This document shows positions 11,827-23,299 of a DNA stretch of 64,000 bases, piece by piece (position 1 is the stretch's first letter; every line of letters starts with the position of its first letter). A program made the position numbers and the translations under genes. Under the pieces are notes generated by a model. That model had not been told where the DNA came from, made no database searches, and was given only the letters and a program-made list of their open reading frames with translations. Source of the stretch: Dama dama (lineage: Eukaryota; Chordata; Mammalia; Artiodactyla; Cervidae); the NCBI RefSeq assembly GCF_033118175.1, contig NC_083685.1, forward strand, positions 117,002,501 to 117,066,500, in the 5' to 3' direction.

Positions 11827-11861
11827 ATTTGTGTGTTACAGGGAATTTGTGTGTTACAGGG
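11827..11861 (+). repeat. 17-bp direct repeat
   Basis: atttgtgtgttacaggg occurs at 11827-11843 and 11845-11861, perfectly and one base apart. It is a recent-looking local tandem duplication. Confidence 0.75.
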
Positions 11862-13905
11862 GTTTCTGAGCTGTGAGGCCTACTTTGAGCTTTGTAGAAA
11901 AAGAAACGTAACCTAAGAGAATTTTACACTTAGTTTCAGGGACGCCATTAAGAAATATCATTAGGCACATTATTTAACTTTCAATTGTGTGTTCTTTTAC
12001 TTGTGTGTGTATATATAAAAATCTTTTTAAAATAGTTTCATATTTTTAAAAATAATATTTCATTGTAAGGAAAGCTGTTTAAGTCAGTGATTTAATGAAA
12101 TATGAAGGTCAGGTTGTCTTTTTATGTTGTTGTTAGGTTGTGATTCCAGAATAGATTTCTACTTCCTATTGCAGTATCTTATAAGTAAATGCACCTTAAA
12201 AAATAACAGTATGGAAAACTAGAATTTTGTAAGCGTATTTCCTTAGTACATCAAATCTTTCTTATTTCATTAACTGGAGTGTTTACAGATGGATGTTCTT
12301 GCATAGTTTAAGGATTTTTTTTTTTAAACTTGACCTTATTTGTTAGTTATGTTGATTTATATTGTCTGTTTTCCCAGGTGAGAGGGGTGAATTAGAGAGT
12401 TACCATTCATACTTGTATTTTTAGACCACTTGGTAATTATCAATTTTAAGAGAAATTGGATTTATAGGTTAAATTTTCTCAAAAGACTCTGCTCATCTCT
12501 GGCTTTTGTTTTCTCTTTTTAGTTCTTTAGCTAACCATGACAACTTAGAAATATACTAAAAGTAGGAACTTGATTTTTCAAAATTAGAATATTTAGACTG
12601 ATCTTCAGCTACCTCACAAAAGAAAAAAGCATTTCATCTGGGCTTATTTTTTCAGTTATTTATCTTCTTAAATTGTTCTTCTTAAATACATGTTATTCAG
12701 AGTAGATAGATTCCAAAGACATAACTGGTTTCCTTTATTTAGGATTAAATTACTGTAAATCTATATTTATGACTTTGCCCAATGTTTAAGAACCTTTAAG
12801 TAGGGAGAATTAATATATTAAAGAATAGTGAAAGTACCGATCACTTATACTTACTGTCATTAGTAGTAATATTTTACTTCTATTTGAAAACCTGTAATTA
12901 ACAGGTTAAATTGATTCACATTTTAATCATTTCCATGTAAGAAAATATGAATTTTAAAATTTATGTTTAGTAACTCTGTACATTGTAAGTTAACACTCCT
13001 TTTTGACTATTCTATCCTCATAATTGTGTATATACAAAGGATTTTATATTCCATTGTCTCTGAAACCATAATTCTCATTAATAATAACAAAGACTGATTT
13101 GGATATTTTTAATAAAGATAGCATTTTTAATAACAGATTTACTCAATTTAAAGTAATCTCCCTTGGCAGATGCTATGATTTTTTTTTTTTTTTTTAATGT
13201 TTGGGTCCTTGCCTAATGGATATATTCCTGAAGATTGTATGTAAGTGTATTTGTTTGTAAATTGTCTAATTTAAAATCTGCTAGTGAAGCTCCTTATTTT
13301 GAGAAATTCTGCAGTTGATTTGATGAATCTGTATATCATATCCTAGGTTTTCTTAAAGTAAGAGCCACCCAATTTATTTCAGTATCTAGGGTTTCAACTT
13401 TCAGATTTAACTGGCAGCATTCTGTGAAAATGCTTTGGACTTAAAGTTTAACCCCTCAATCTCAAGATAGTTTGACATCTTCAGGTTTACTTACTGAAAT
13501 CCTTTAAAGTCTTTACAATATTTTTCATATAACAGATAACTGGGTAAAATTTTAGTTGAAAGTAGGCAATGCTTTCATTTGGGGGGGGAAGTTCTAGTGA
13601 ATAAATAATATATAAAATTTATAAATATAAGAGGCTTAGGTTTCTTCCCTAGTTTCCATTAACTAAAATTTGTCATCCTAATACCACTTCTGAATGTTTG
13701 GAAAATTGTTAGTACCACTAATAAACTTTTACTAGAAAATAAGTTCCTTATTTCTCTCAGGATCTACATTAAGACTGAAAGTCTCATATTGGCAATAAGT
13801 TATTTTAAAAGAGTTATTCCTAGTTATTTCTCATGGGCATCAGTTCTGATATATCTGTGATAAGTGTGTCTTCTTTCCACCCCAACATTGTATGTTAAAG
13901 CATTT

Positions 13906-14066
13906 GGGGGACTTCCCTGGCAGCCAGTGGTTAAGACTTTGCCTTCTAATCAGAGGGTGCCGGATCAACCCCTGGTCAGAAAGCTAAGATCCCACATACC
14001 TCTTGGCCAGAAAAAACCTCAGAACATAAACAGAAGCAATATTTTAACAAATTTAATAAAGACTTC
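13906..14066 (+). mobile_element. CHR-type tRNA-Glu SINE
   Basis: Head gggggacttccctggcagcc agtggttaagactttg, then ccctggtcagaaagctaaga tcccacata and an A-rich tail. This is the cetartiodactyl tRNA-derived SINE type that lacks the Bov-A body. Confidence 0.75.
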
Positions 14067-16448
14067 TTTTTTTACACTTTAAAAAATTAAACATTTTAAC
14101 CACTTTTGTAATCTGTGCAGTTTGGAACACTTTTACCTCTCTGAAGTTTCTCTTTTATAAAATTAATGAAATAATGCCTTTTGTAGTGTCATTGTTGGCA
14201 TTAAGAAAGATTATATATATCTGAAATACGTAGTATGGTAATTAGCACAAAGGAAGCATTTTCTGAGTAATAATTCTCTATCCTTCGTCTTCATTGTCCA
14301 GAAGTTCTTAGGCTTTTCCTTTGGGGGTACCTCAGGACATAAGAATTTGAGTGCACATCCAAGGGGTCTGGGATGTAGCCTAAAGGGGTATATACAAAGC
14401 AAATCTGGAAATTTCACAAGAGTCTCATATTTTCCCTTTTACAATAGTCTACATTCTATATTTTAACTCATAAAAATGTTCCCCAAAACATCTTTGAGTA
14501 GAACTCAACTCTTCAGGAAAATATGCCACATTCTCTCCTGTAAATTTGCATATCCCAACATATTGCTGCCTGTCCTTAGGAATTCCCATGTTTAAAACAT
14601 ACTACTCAGATCTCTTCATCTGGGTATCATTTTATTAGGAAGTAAAAATCATTCATTAAAAGACACATGTGTTTCTCTGGAGATACAGATTAAGAATCAA
14701 GCAGCAGAGATGAAAAATGAATCTGGTAAAAGCTGAAGGGCCATTACTCAGTTCAAAAGAGCAAGTAGTGGCCTGGAGCTGGGTCGAGCTGTTGTGGATG
14801 AGAATGGAAGACCTTCATGTCAGAAATGAAGAACTCTGATGGAGGAATTAACAATGTTAGCATTTTTAAAGCTGCAAGAAGTCCTGAGATGTACTTATTT
14901 AACTGCTTAATCTAGCATCTCTGAAACTTACATCAGACTCCCCCTTTATTCATAAACTCCTACAAAATCATGTGCAACAAGTAAGTGTTCTAAGGAGTAC
15001 ATTAAATAAGTGATCAAAGCAAAGTTATGTCATTTAGAAGGAAAGAAGAATGGATAACTGGGGATTCAAGTTGTTTTATTCAATGGATAACAGAACAAAG
15101 TATGAGAACAATCATCTGAGCACTCCAGATGATTATGGAAAAGTTACATTTTATTCAAATTCCGCAGATAAGTTGTGCTTTAATATTTCAAAGAATAGTA
15201 TTTTTTTAATGAGAGAAAAGGTATTTATCATGTGTATTAGAAAGTGAAATGATAAAGTGAGAACTTGAAACAAGAGTGTATAGGACATGTGTTTGTCTAG
15301 GCAGTTTTCATAAAGGATACTGTGGAAGAGAAAAACAGGCCTGGATTTGAGGAGGCCTTTGGTTTGGTAAACTAAGTTGGTATCAGTGGAAAAGGTACAA
15401 AGAGAAGGTTTTGAGGAATAAGTACATTGGTGACTGACCAGTTATAGAATCAAGGAAATATGAAAGAGCTGTCCAAGATGAGTCCAAGACTAAGAATGGA
15501 ATTAGTGGCCTCATTAATAGGATCAGAGAGATTAGGGCTGCTGGTTTTGAGAGAATGAGACACTTGGAGTTCAGGTGATGAGATAATATGGGTTATGTAG
15601 TTACAACACTTAACAAGAGTAAGATTTTAAGATGTGAATTTGGAAATTATACCCATAGAGAGTAGTTAAAACCCTTAGAATAGGTAAACATCTCTTAAGA
15701 ATGAGAATTGAACAAGTAAACAGAAAAAGATGGGAAATGAGTATTTTACAGGCATTTGCCAAGCATTATCACCTTAACTCATTTGAACTTTTCAGTGGCA
15801 GTTTGAATTATTATGGCCATGAAAGCAAGACCTAATCAGCTTCACCATTAAGCAATTTAGGCATTAAGAGATCAGTATTCCAACTTTGGTCTTTCTCTAA
15901 CTATAGTTCCTACTCTGAGGAATGAAGAAGTAAACCTTAAGGAATACTCCACTTAAGGAACCAAAAGAGAAAAACTCATGTTAAATAGATGAGATGAATA
16001 AGCAGTAGTCTAAAAGACGTTGGGAGAACCACAGTGGTATAACTATTACAAAAGCTGAGGTTTGGGAGGGTTTTAGGGAATATTTAATCACTATTTTCAA
16101 ATTCACTTAGAGGTCAAGAATACAGGTTCACATGGGGCCATGAATCTGTTTTTATGTGATCTGCTTTTTGCTTTCCTGAACTGGAGCCCAAACTCCTAGC
16201 TGCAGTGGTCTGTATTAGGCAAATAATTGGATTCAGGTTCTTTACAGAGGAGATAGGAGAAAAAGCTGTGTAACAAAACAGGTGGGAGTGGAGCTGAGAG
16301 AAGAAAGTATCTAATGAAAAGTTAACAGCCAAGTGCACTTTTAGAGTTCTAGTAGTTTTTTGGTGTCTGATACATAGTCACATACAGGATTCATCAATGC
16401 TTTTGAAGTTAATGTTTCTCTTTAATTTAACATCATTACTCCAGTAAA
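14067..16448. other. No gene recognised
   Basis: Mostly unclassified old sequence. 15240-15720 has the purine-rich texture of a decayed interspersed repeat, but I could not name a family. Open frames at 14211-14417 (-), 15050-15247 (+) and 16114-16338 (-) have no splice context or protein-family features. Confidence 0.35.
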
Positions 16449-16521
16449 TTTCCCAGGAATTGAACCAGAGTCTCCTGCATTGCAGGCAGATTCTTTACCA
16501 ACTGAGCTATCAGGGAAGCCC
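16449..16521 (-). mobile_element. Bov-tA SINE, head fragment
   Basis: Only the inverted tRNA-like head remains: gaattgaaccagagtctcct, gcattgcaggcagattcttt, accaactgagctatcaggga, agccc. Confidence 0.85.
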
Positions 16522-16577
16522 TTAACATACTTAAGCTATCCCTCAAGCAGGGTGACTGTTTTCCATTAACTCCTGTG

Positions 16578-16785
16578 ATACGGTGTAGTAGTTCAGGTTC
16601 TGCCACTTAACTAGTTTTATGATACTGAATGTGTTAATGTAATCTGTGTTTCAGTTTTCTCATCTGTGAAATAGATGTGTAACAACTCCCGTAAGGTTTG
16701 TAAGAATTAAGTGAGTTTTTGTAGGTAAAGTGCTTACAGTGGCCTCTAGTAGATAGTTAAGTACTGAATAATAATAATTGATGCT
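16578..16785 (+). mobile_element. MIR SINE
   Basis: Contains gttctgccacttaactagtt, tttcagttttctcatctgtg aaatag, and gtaaagtgcttacagtggcc, matching the MIR core and 3' part. Confidence 0.8.
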
Positions 16786-17300
16786 AATGTCACTTATTGG
16801 CAGTTTCAAGACCTGATTTATCTCTTTTGTACCTCTTTTACTTTTCCAGTTTTTCCTTTAGTGAGAAGGGAAGCTGTTTTCACTACTACTTGTTAGGGTG
16901 TTTTTTAAGTGAGTTGAAAGTATTAGTGAGCATAAGGTTTAAAGCATAACTGGATTTAGAAAACATCTTGCTGTCAAGAGCAGTGGGTACTGGTGTTGAC
17001 TTCTGTCTGTAACATTGATCCAGTAACTATTAATGTGCAGAGTATTTCATTATGAATTTATATTACTTCCAGTGAAAACTAGTTTTGTAGTCAAACATAA
17101 ACAACTGAGAAGTATGTAATTTCCCCTTCTTTGTTGAATTTAAAAGAACCCCCTTCCAAAAATGTATGAATAAATATGTTGTCATATTATTATGATATGA
17201 TGGCAAACTTAGAATTATGGTAACATTATACCTTCATTGCCCAGTAGGTTTTTCCGTTTTAGCGTTTATTATAATATAAGTTATAAACTATTCAGCTATG

Positions 17301-17325
17301 TGGTGGTGGTGGTGGTGGTGGTGGT
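17301..17325. repeat. (TGG)n microsatellite
   Basis: About eight TGG units abut the 3' tail of the inverted SINE on its right. On the SINE's own strand it is an (ACC)n tail extension. Confidence 0.9.
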
Positions 17326-17527
17326 TTAGTTGCTACGTCATGTCTGACTCTTGTACCCTCATGGACGGTAGCCCACCAGGCTCCTCTGTCCAAGGGATTT
17401 CCCAGGCAAGAATACTGGAGTGGGTTGCCATTTCTTTCTCCAGGGGATCTTCCTGACCCAGGAATCGAACCCAGATCTCCTGAGTTTCGGGTGGATTCTT
17501 TACCGTCTGAGCCACCAGGGAAGCCCC
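17326..17527 (-). mobile_element. Bov-tA SINE
   Basis: Full inverted copy: tgctacgtcatgtctgactc, agcccaccaggctcctctgt, caagaatactggagtgggtt, caggggatcttcctgaccca, ending in gccaccagggaagcccc. Its tail carries the (ACC)n tract to the left. Confidence 0.93.
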
Positions 17528-17576
17528 AGTTAGCACTGTAGTATAAAGGCTGTATATGACATATTGTATAATTTTT

Positions 17577-17770
17577 GTCGACTCTGGAGCCAGACTGTTT
17601 GGATAGGAGTCCTGACTGACACTCGTTCTATGTCCTTGGGCAAGTAATTTAACCTCTTCTGTGCCTCAGTTCCCTCGTCTACAAAAAGCAGGTAATAATA
17701 GTATCTGCTTCGTAGGGTTATTGTGAGGATTCAATGAGTAAAATACTTGAACAGTTCAGATCCTAATTGC
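17577..17770 (+). mobile_element. MIR SINE
   Basis: One of the best preserved MIRs here: ctctggagccagactgtttg, tgtccttgggcaagtaattt, aacctcttctgtgcctcagt, gggttattgtgaggattcaa. Confidence 0.92.
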
Positions 17771-17814
17771 TCAGTCTGTTACCATGTTAGTTAGTATGTG
17801 TGTAATTTATCTCT

Positions 17815-17930
17815 TGTCTCCTTACAAGGCAGAAACAGTATTTGTCCTCTTTATTATTATATCCTCAATCTTTAATATAATGCCTGGTATGTAGTAGATG
17901 TTCAGTACACATTTGTTGATCAGTAAATGC
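17815..17930 (+). mobile_element. L2-like 3' end fragment
   Basis: Carries the ancient LINE 3'-end pattern: aaggcagaaacagtatttgt, a T-rich block, then aatgcctggtatgtagtaga tgttcagtacacatttgttg. Family assignment is by texture. Confidence 0.6.
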
Positions 17931-19249
17931 CTAGGGCCTCAATAATAGTCTTAGCTTGAATACTTTCAGCCAAGCAGACCAAAGCAAATAACTCATGTAA
18001 TGTTAAGAGCCTTTGTTCACTGAGGGGTTTTTTGGTTTTTGTTTTTTTCAGATGAAATCTTGAAAAGTCACCATTTCATTTATTGATCATACTTGTGCCA
18101 GTAAGCATTTTAAAACTGAGGCTGGAAGTAGGTGTAACAAATGAGTGAGGCTCCTTCTCTCCTTCCTGATTCTTAGGATTCTCTATAGGCTTTGTAATGC
18201 CTAGAAAAGGAAGAAATAGCTTTCTTCATGCCAATTTTGACCCAGTTTGAAAACATCTTGCTGAAAAGTTGCTCTGATGTGTGAAGTCAGGTTACCTAGG
18301 CCTGAGGTTGGAGACATACTGTAGGTATGGCAAAGTTTCTCATTTTTAAGTACCATAAAAGGTCAGATATAACTTGGCAAAACTGAGGTTGAAATCTGCT
18401 CTTATTTTGTTATGCTCCCCATTAGGTTTTCTCTATTGTGTTGTGGAATCTTCTTCATTGTACCGTTGTACAGGGTGCAAAGTGTTTGCTACTCACACCC
18501 ATTCTGAGGATAAATCATTCCTTTAATGAGCAGTTTCTATATCCATGTCAAAATCTAATCTACTCAGCATAGATTATTTTAAATTATATTTCTTTTGTGT
18601 AGGCAGTGTAATGTGGAACCATGGGCTACCTCTTCTATGTTGAATTTAACTTTAATTCATATTTCCTAGATTATGCCTTGGGTTTTGAAAAGTCATGTTT
18701 TTGGCCAACATCTATCTGTCTGAAATGGCTTTGTTTTATGTTTCTAGTATTGCTTTTGATCCTTCACTGCTCAAATACTTTATTGTTAAGAATATAGCTA
18801 GTAGAATGTCACAAAATAGTGTAGTTTTAGAGAGTGAAATATGACAAAGTATAAGCAACTCACTGTATGGAAATGTATTCATGTTTTAATTTCCCACTCC
18901 ATCACTGTCCTTTTTTATACTCTTGTGTTTTAATTTTCAAATCTCAGTCTTGATAATCGGTGCCTTACAGGCTTGGTAATATCTGAAGTTGTTCAGTTAG
19001 ACTTCTGAGTCCAGTCTTATGTTCTCATCTGCATTCTGCATATCATTTGCCCAGGGCAGGGTAGATTAGCTCTACCAGTTACAAGAGGTGGCTCCTTAAC
19101 TGACCTTCACCTAAACACTTGTAGGGTTAATGTTCTCCATTCCCTTTTTTGACACCTATTAACTGTTGCCAGGGCAAGGTGGATTTTATAGGCCAGTAGG
19201 CTACCTTCTGATATACCTACATACTTCTGTTATCCCTGAAGTGGCATGT
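17931..19249. other. No feature recognised
   Basis: Apparently unique sequence. No splice-bounded open frame or clear repeat family. Confidence 0.4.
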
Positions 19250-19258
19250 GCTTACTGA

Positions 19259-19566
19259 AAGTGAAAGTCATTCAGTCATGTCCAGCTCTTTGCAACACCA
19301 TGGACTATGCAGTCCATGGAATTCTCTAGGCCAGAATACTAGGGTGAGTAGCCTTTCCTTTCTCCAGGGGATCTTCCCAACCCAGGAATCAAACCCAGGT
19401 CTCCCTCACTGCAGGTGGATTTTTTACCAGCTGATTCACAAGGGAAACCCAAGAATACTGAAGTGGGTAATCTGTCCCTTCTCCAGTGGATCTTCGTAAT
19501 CCAGGAATTAAACCGGGCTTTCCTGCATTGCAGGTGGATTCTTTACCAAATGAGCTATCAGGAAGC
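19259..19566 (-). mobile_element. Bov-A2 SINE, dimeric
   Basis: Two tandem inverted units. The 3' unit runs from the gtgaaagtc tail through gcagtccatggaattctcta to the inverted head ending near 19450. The second, 5' monomer then starts at aagaatactgaagtgggtaa and ends gagctatcaggaagc. gcttactga flanks the element at 19250-19258 and 19567-19575, a perfect 9-bp target-site duplication. Confidence 0.93.
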
Positions 19567-19902
19567 GCTTACTGAGAGGCAGTTAAATTCATGGCCATTG
19601 TATGTCCTATTAGGAACACATGATTAAATTCTATACATTAACTAATAAAATACAAATGTAAGAAGGAAAGCATTTATAAAGTTATCGTTCCTACTAAATT
19701 ATGTTAAAAGCTTGGGGAAACATCAATTAAAATGTCAGTAAAGGTACTTTAAAAAAAAAACAAGACAAGCGCTGTAATGAACTAGTGCAAAAACACTATG
19801 GGGGGTGGATAAGATTGTTGGTATTTAAGGGTAAAAAATTATAGTGAGTAGTAACAGAGCTAACGCAGAGCATAATGAATATAGATAATAATACTGTACT
19901 AT

Positions 19903-20108
19903 AACCCTAGTGGCTTAGACAGTAAAGAATCTGCCTGCAATGCAGGAGACTCGAGTTTGATCACTGGGTTCGAAAGATCCCCTGGAGAAGGAAATGGCAA
20001 CCTACTCCAGTATTCTAGCCTGGGAAATCCCATGAGCCAGAGGAGCCTGGCAGGCTGTAGTCCATGGGGTTGCAAAAGAGTCCAACACAACTTAGTGACT
20101 AAACAACA
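19903..20108 (+). mobile_element. Bov-tA SINE
   Basis: Sense copy: agtggcttagacagtaaaga, ctgcctgcaatgcaggagac, atcccctggagaaggaaatg, caggctgtagtccatggggt, tail cttagtgactaaacaacaac. actgtac repeats at 19893-19899 and 20109-20115. It sits at the 3' end of the antisense L1 fragment that follows. Confidence 0.92.
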
Positions 20109-20111
20109 ACT

Positions 20112-20425
20112 GTACAAGTTTGGTCTATGGCACAATGATTTGACTTACATACATGATGAAATGACGATCACAATAAGTTTAGTAAACATCTATCATCTCA
20201 GACACAAAATTAAAGAAATAGAAGCAAAATTTTTTCCTTGTGATGAAAACTCAAGATTTACTCTCTTAACTTTCATATCTAACAGTGTTAATTATATTCA
20301 TCATGTTGCACATTATATCTCTAGTACTTACTTATCTTATAACTGGTAGTTTGTACCTTTTGACTACCTTCATCCAATTCCCCCTCCCACCACCCCCTTC
20401 CTGCCTCTGGTAACCACAAATAGAG
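20112..20425 (-). mobile_element. Old L1 3'-UTR
   Basis: Reads as the reverse of a mammalian L1 3' UTR: actcaagatttactctctta, a block like the gctgtacattagatctccag consensus, then atcttataactggtagtttg taccttttgacta and ccctcccaccaccccc. Confidence 0.75.
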
Positions 20426-20562
20426 ATCAGTAAACTTTTTTAAAGGAACAGATAGTAAGTAATTTAGGCTTTGCTGGCTAATAGTCAAAATCAAAGGTGT
20501 TATGTAGGTACATAACCATTTAAAATGTAACAATTTGATATGGTAAAATCCATTCTTAACTT

Positions 20563-21780
20563 GTTATTCATTCACTAAGTTGTGTCCCACTGTTTGTGAC
20601 CCCATGAACTGTAGCATGCCAGGCTTTCCTGTCCTTCACTATCTCCCAGAGTTTGCTCAAACTGGTGTCCATTGAATCAGTGATGCTATCCAACAATCTC
20701 ATCCTCTGTCACCCCCTTCTCCTTTTGCCTCCCATCTTTCCCAGCATCAAGGTCTTTTCCAGTAAGTTGGCTCTTTGCATCAGGTGGAGAGCTTCAGCCT
20801 CAGTCCTTCCAATGAATATTCAGGGTTGATTCCCTTTAGGATGGACTGGTTTGATCTCCTTGCTGTCCAAGGGACTCTCAAGAGTCTTCTCCAACACCAC
20901 AGTTCAAAAGCATCAATTCTTTGGTGCTCAGCTTTCTTTATAGTCCAACTCTCATATCCTTACATGACTACTGGAAAAACATAGCTTTGACTATACCAAC
21001 CTTTGTTGGCAAAGCGATGTCTCTGCTTTTTAATACGCTCTCTAGGTTGTCATAGGTTTCCTTCCAAGGAGCAAGTGTGTTTTAATTTCATGGCTACAGT
21101 CACTGTCCACAGTGATTTTAGAACCCCAAGAATAAAATGTCACTGCTTCCACTTTTTTCCCTTCTATTTGCCATGAAATGATAGGGCCAGATGCCATGAT
21201 CTTAGTTTTCTGAATGTTGAGTTTTAAGCCACCTCTTTCACTATCCTCTTTCACCTTCATCAAGAGGCTCTTTAGTTCCTCTTCACTTTGCCATTAGAGT
21301 GGTATCTTCTGTATATCTGAGATTGTTGATATTTCTCCCTGTAATCTTGTTTCCAGCTTGTGATTCATCCAGTATGGCATTTTGCATGATGTACTCTGCA
21401 TAGAAGTTAAATAAGCAGAGTGACAATATACAGCCTCCTTTCCCAATTTTGAACCAGTATATTGTTCCATGTCTGGTTCTAACTGTTGGTTCTTGACCTG
21501 CATACAGGCTTCTCAGAAGACAGGTAAGGTGGTCTGGTATTCCATTTCTTGAAGAATTTTCAACAATTTGTCGTGATCCACATAGGCAAAATCCTTGTTC
21601 ATGGGGTTCTTGAGGCAAAAATATTGGAGTGGTTTGCCATTCCCTCTACCAATGGACCACATTTTATTAGAACTGTCCATTTTGACCCATCCATCTTGGA
21701 TGGCCTTGCACAGCGTGGTTCATAACTTCACTGGCTTATGCAAGCCCTTCTCCATGATAGGGCTGTGATTCATCACGAGA
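20563..21780 (-). mobile_element. BovB LINE, 1.2-kb 3' part
   Basis: Minus-strand RTE-clade LINE, 5'-truncated. In coding order it has the RT-proximal part near 21280-21618 (a GCILSLCLFN-like motif, compare RQGCxLSPxLFN, and YTEDTTLMA, compare YADDTTLMA), a LNIQKTKIMASGP motif near 21190, and the 3' end toward 20570. Several frameshifts and stops make it a dead copy. attcttaactt (20552-20562) and attcttagctt (21781-21791) are an 11-bp target-site duplication with one mismatch. Confidence 0.93.
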
Positions 21781-21791
21781 ATTCTTAGCTT

Positions 21792-22984
21792 ACAGGTCAT
21801 AAAAATACAGCCAGGTGGCCAGATTTGGCCCTCAAGCCATAGTCTGTCAATCTTTGACTTATGATATAGAGAGGATACTTAGGTATTTACTCTTCATATT
21901 TTGAGATGGTATAAGTCAATGATATTATAGATTAATTATGCATTTCCACATAGTATAGTTGATACTGTAAATTTGGTGATTTTTTCCAGAATATTTTTTA
22001 AAAATACAAACATTCCTTCTTTACATAATTAACAAGCATTCCAAATTGTAGAGTTTAATTTCATAACACTTTGCATTAATAGGGAATAAAAAAGATGGGT
22101 TCTTAGAGGCCCTTTAAAATAATTTTCATATACTGTCTATAGTACTGAAAGAATTATAGACAGATATGAAAATTTACATCAGTTCATGAATAAGAAACCC
22201 TTAAGAAATTTAAAAGTGAGAGAATGGGGGAGAAAAGAAAATGCATGATAATATGAAGAGAAATTAGTTGTGTTTTACGAATATGTAGAAAAATTCAGCA
22301 AAGTTTGAAATTCATAAACTCTTTAGAATTTCATAGCCTAAGGTATGCATATGCTATGTATCTTACTGCATAGGAAGAAAGAGAGTTATTGGGGACTATT
22401 TCTTGTAATATTTTGGAAAGATTACCCAGTATTGACTTATTTACTGAAGCAGAACAGGATAGGGACAAAATATGCACAAATAGGAGGCTGGGGCTAATCT
22501 TAACCATAAGTCATGAAAGGATATCTCATTACTTGAGAAGAATGTGGTATTAGAAGATCTCTCTCTCTGCCCATTCTGTCTTCCAGTTGATCTAATAAAT
22601 TCTGATGATTTTAAAATATCATCCATGTATTCCTATCAAGAACTCAGAAATGTCTTATTATTAATAAATCCAGCTGTTTTACTGACAACTCTGTATAGAG
22701 TGTGTCAAGGACTTGGTATTGAGGAAGAAAAAGCAGATTTTGATGCCTGTCATAATGTCTTGCATACCAAAATTACCCAATAAATCTTAGTGATCTCAGA
22801 ATTCTTAAATGGGAGGAACATTGGTTCCCTAGTAGTTTTATGTGTGTATTCTTATTTTAATGAAGGTATAAATATACATGCTTTTCTAAAAAATCAGTTT
22901 GTACAGAAGGGTTTGAAATGAAAAGCTACAATCCCCAGATTCATCTTTATTCTCCTCTGGGGGACAGTTGCTTAAAATTTTGCT
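21792..22984. other. No recognised gene; one 79-codon open frame
   Basis: AT-rich unique sequence. The open frame at 22544-22783 (+) has a good pyrimidine tract and a cag at about 22586-22588 inside it. It matches no family I know and ends without a donor site, so it is only noted. Confidence 0.35.
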
Positions 22985-23012
22985 ATTTAGAGATATATTC
23001 ATATCTCTAAAT
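22985..23012. repeat. Perfect 12-bp inverted repeat, 4-nt loop
   Basis: atttagagatat (22985-22996), loop attc, then atatctctaaat (23001-23012), an exact reverse complement. It could form a short hairpin. No terminator or RNA gene is implied. Confidence 0.85.
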
Positions 23013-23299
23013 TATTATGCTTCTGCTGAAATTCCTCGATTGAACAGGTTAAATATGTCTCATGAAACAGTAAGCTTATTTGCAGTGTCCCCTATTTTCC
23101 TCCCATTGTAACTGTTTTTTGTTTTATTGATTATAGCTATAAATACTATTTCTTCTTCTATCAAGTATAAACAGTATTACTGATTTCTGCTTTATAAGAA
23201 GATGACATTGGCACCCCTGCACACATAGTTTCTGATGAGAAGTTAAACATCACTCAAATTGTTGGCTCACGTATGTTTATGTTGTTTTTCTCTGGATAC

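Larger units (their letters stand above)
9986..13905. other. Long repeat-poor block without a recognised gene
   Basis: The longest stretch in the window with no recognised interspersed repeat. The open frame at 10381-10605 (+) lacks splice context and resembles no family I know. 11100-11290 is less AT-rich than its surroundings and contains a few CpGs, a CArG-like motif and an X-box-like motif (listed separately). The rest is AT-rich with T runs (12309-12325, 13181-13197). Confidence 0.45.

Noticed and set aside
13906..14066. tRNA-like segments as functional tRNA genes, also at 54573, 55476, 62394 and in every Bov-tA head.
   Set aside because: They are SINE heads with disrupted cloverleaf arms and A-rich or Bov-A tails, not tRNA genes.
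20321..20533. Minus-strand open frame near a glycine/glutamate-rich stretch.
   Set aside because: It overlaps an antisense L1 3' UTR whose C-rich block creates the composition.
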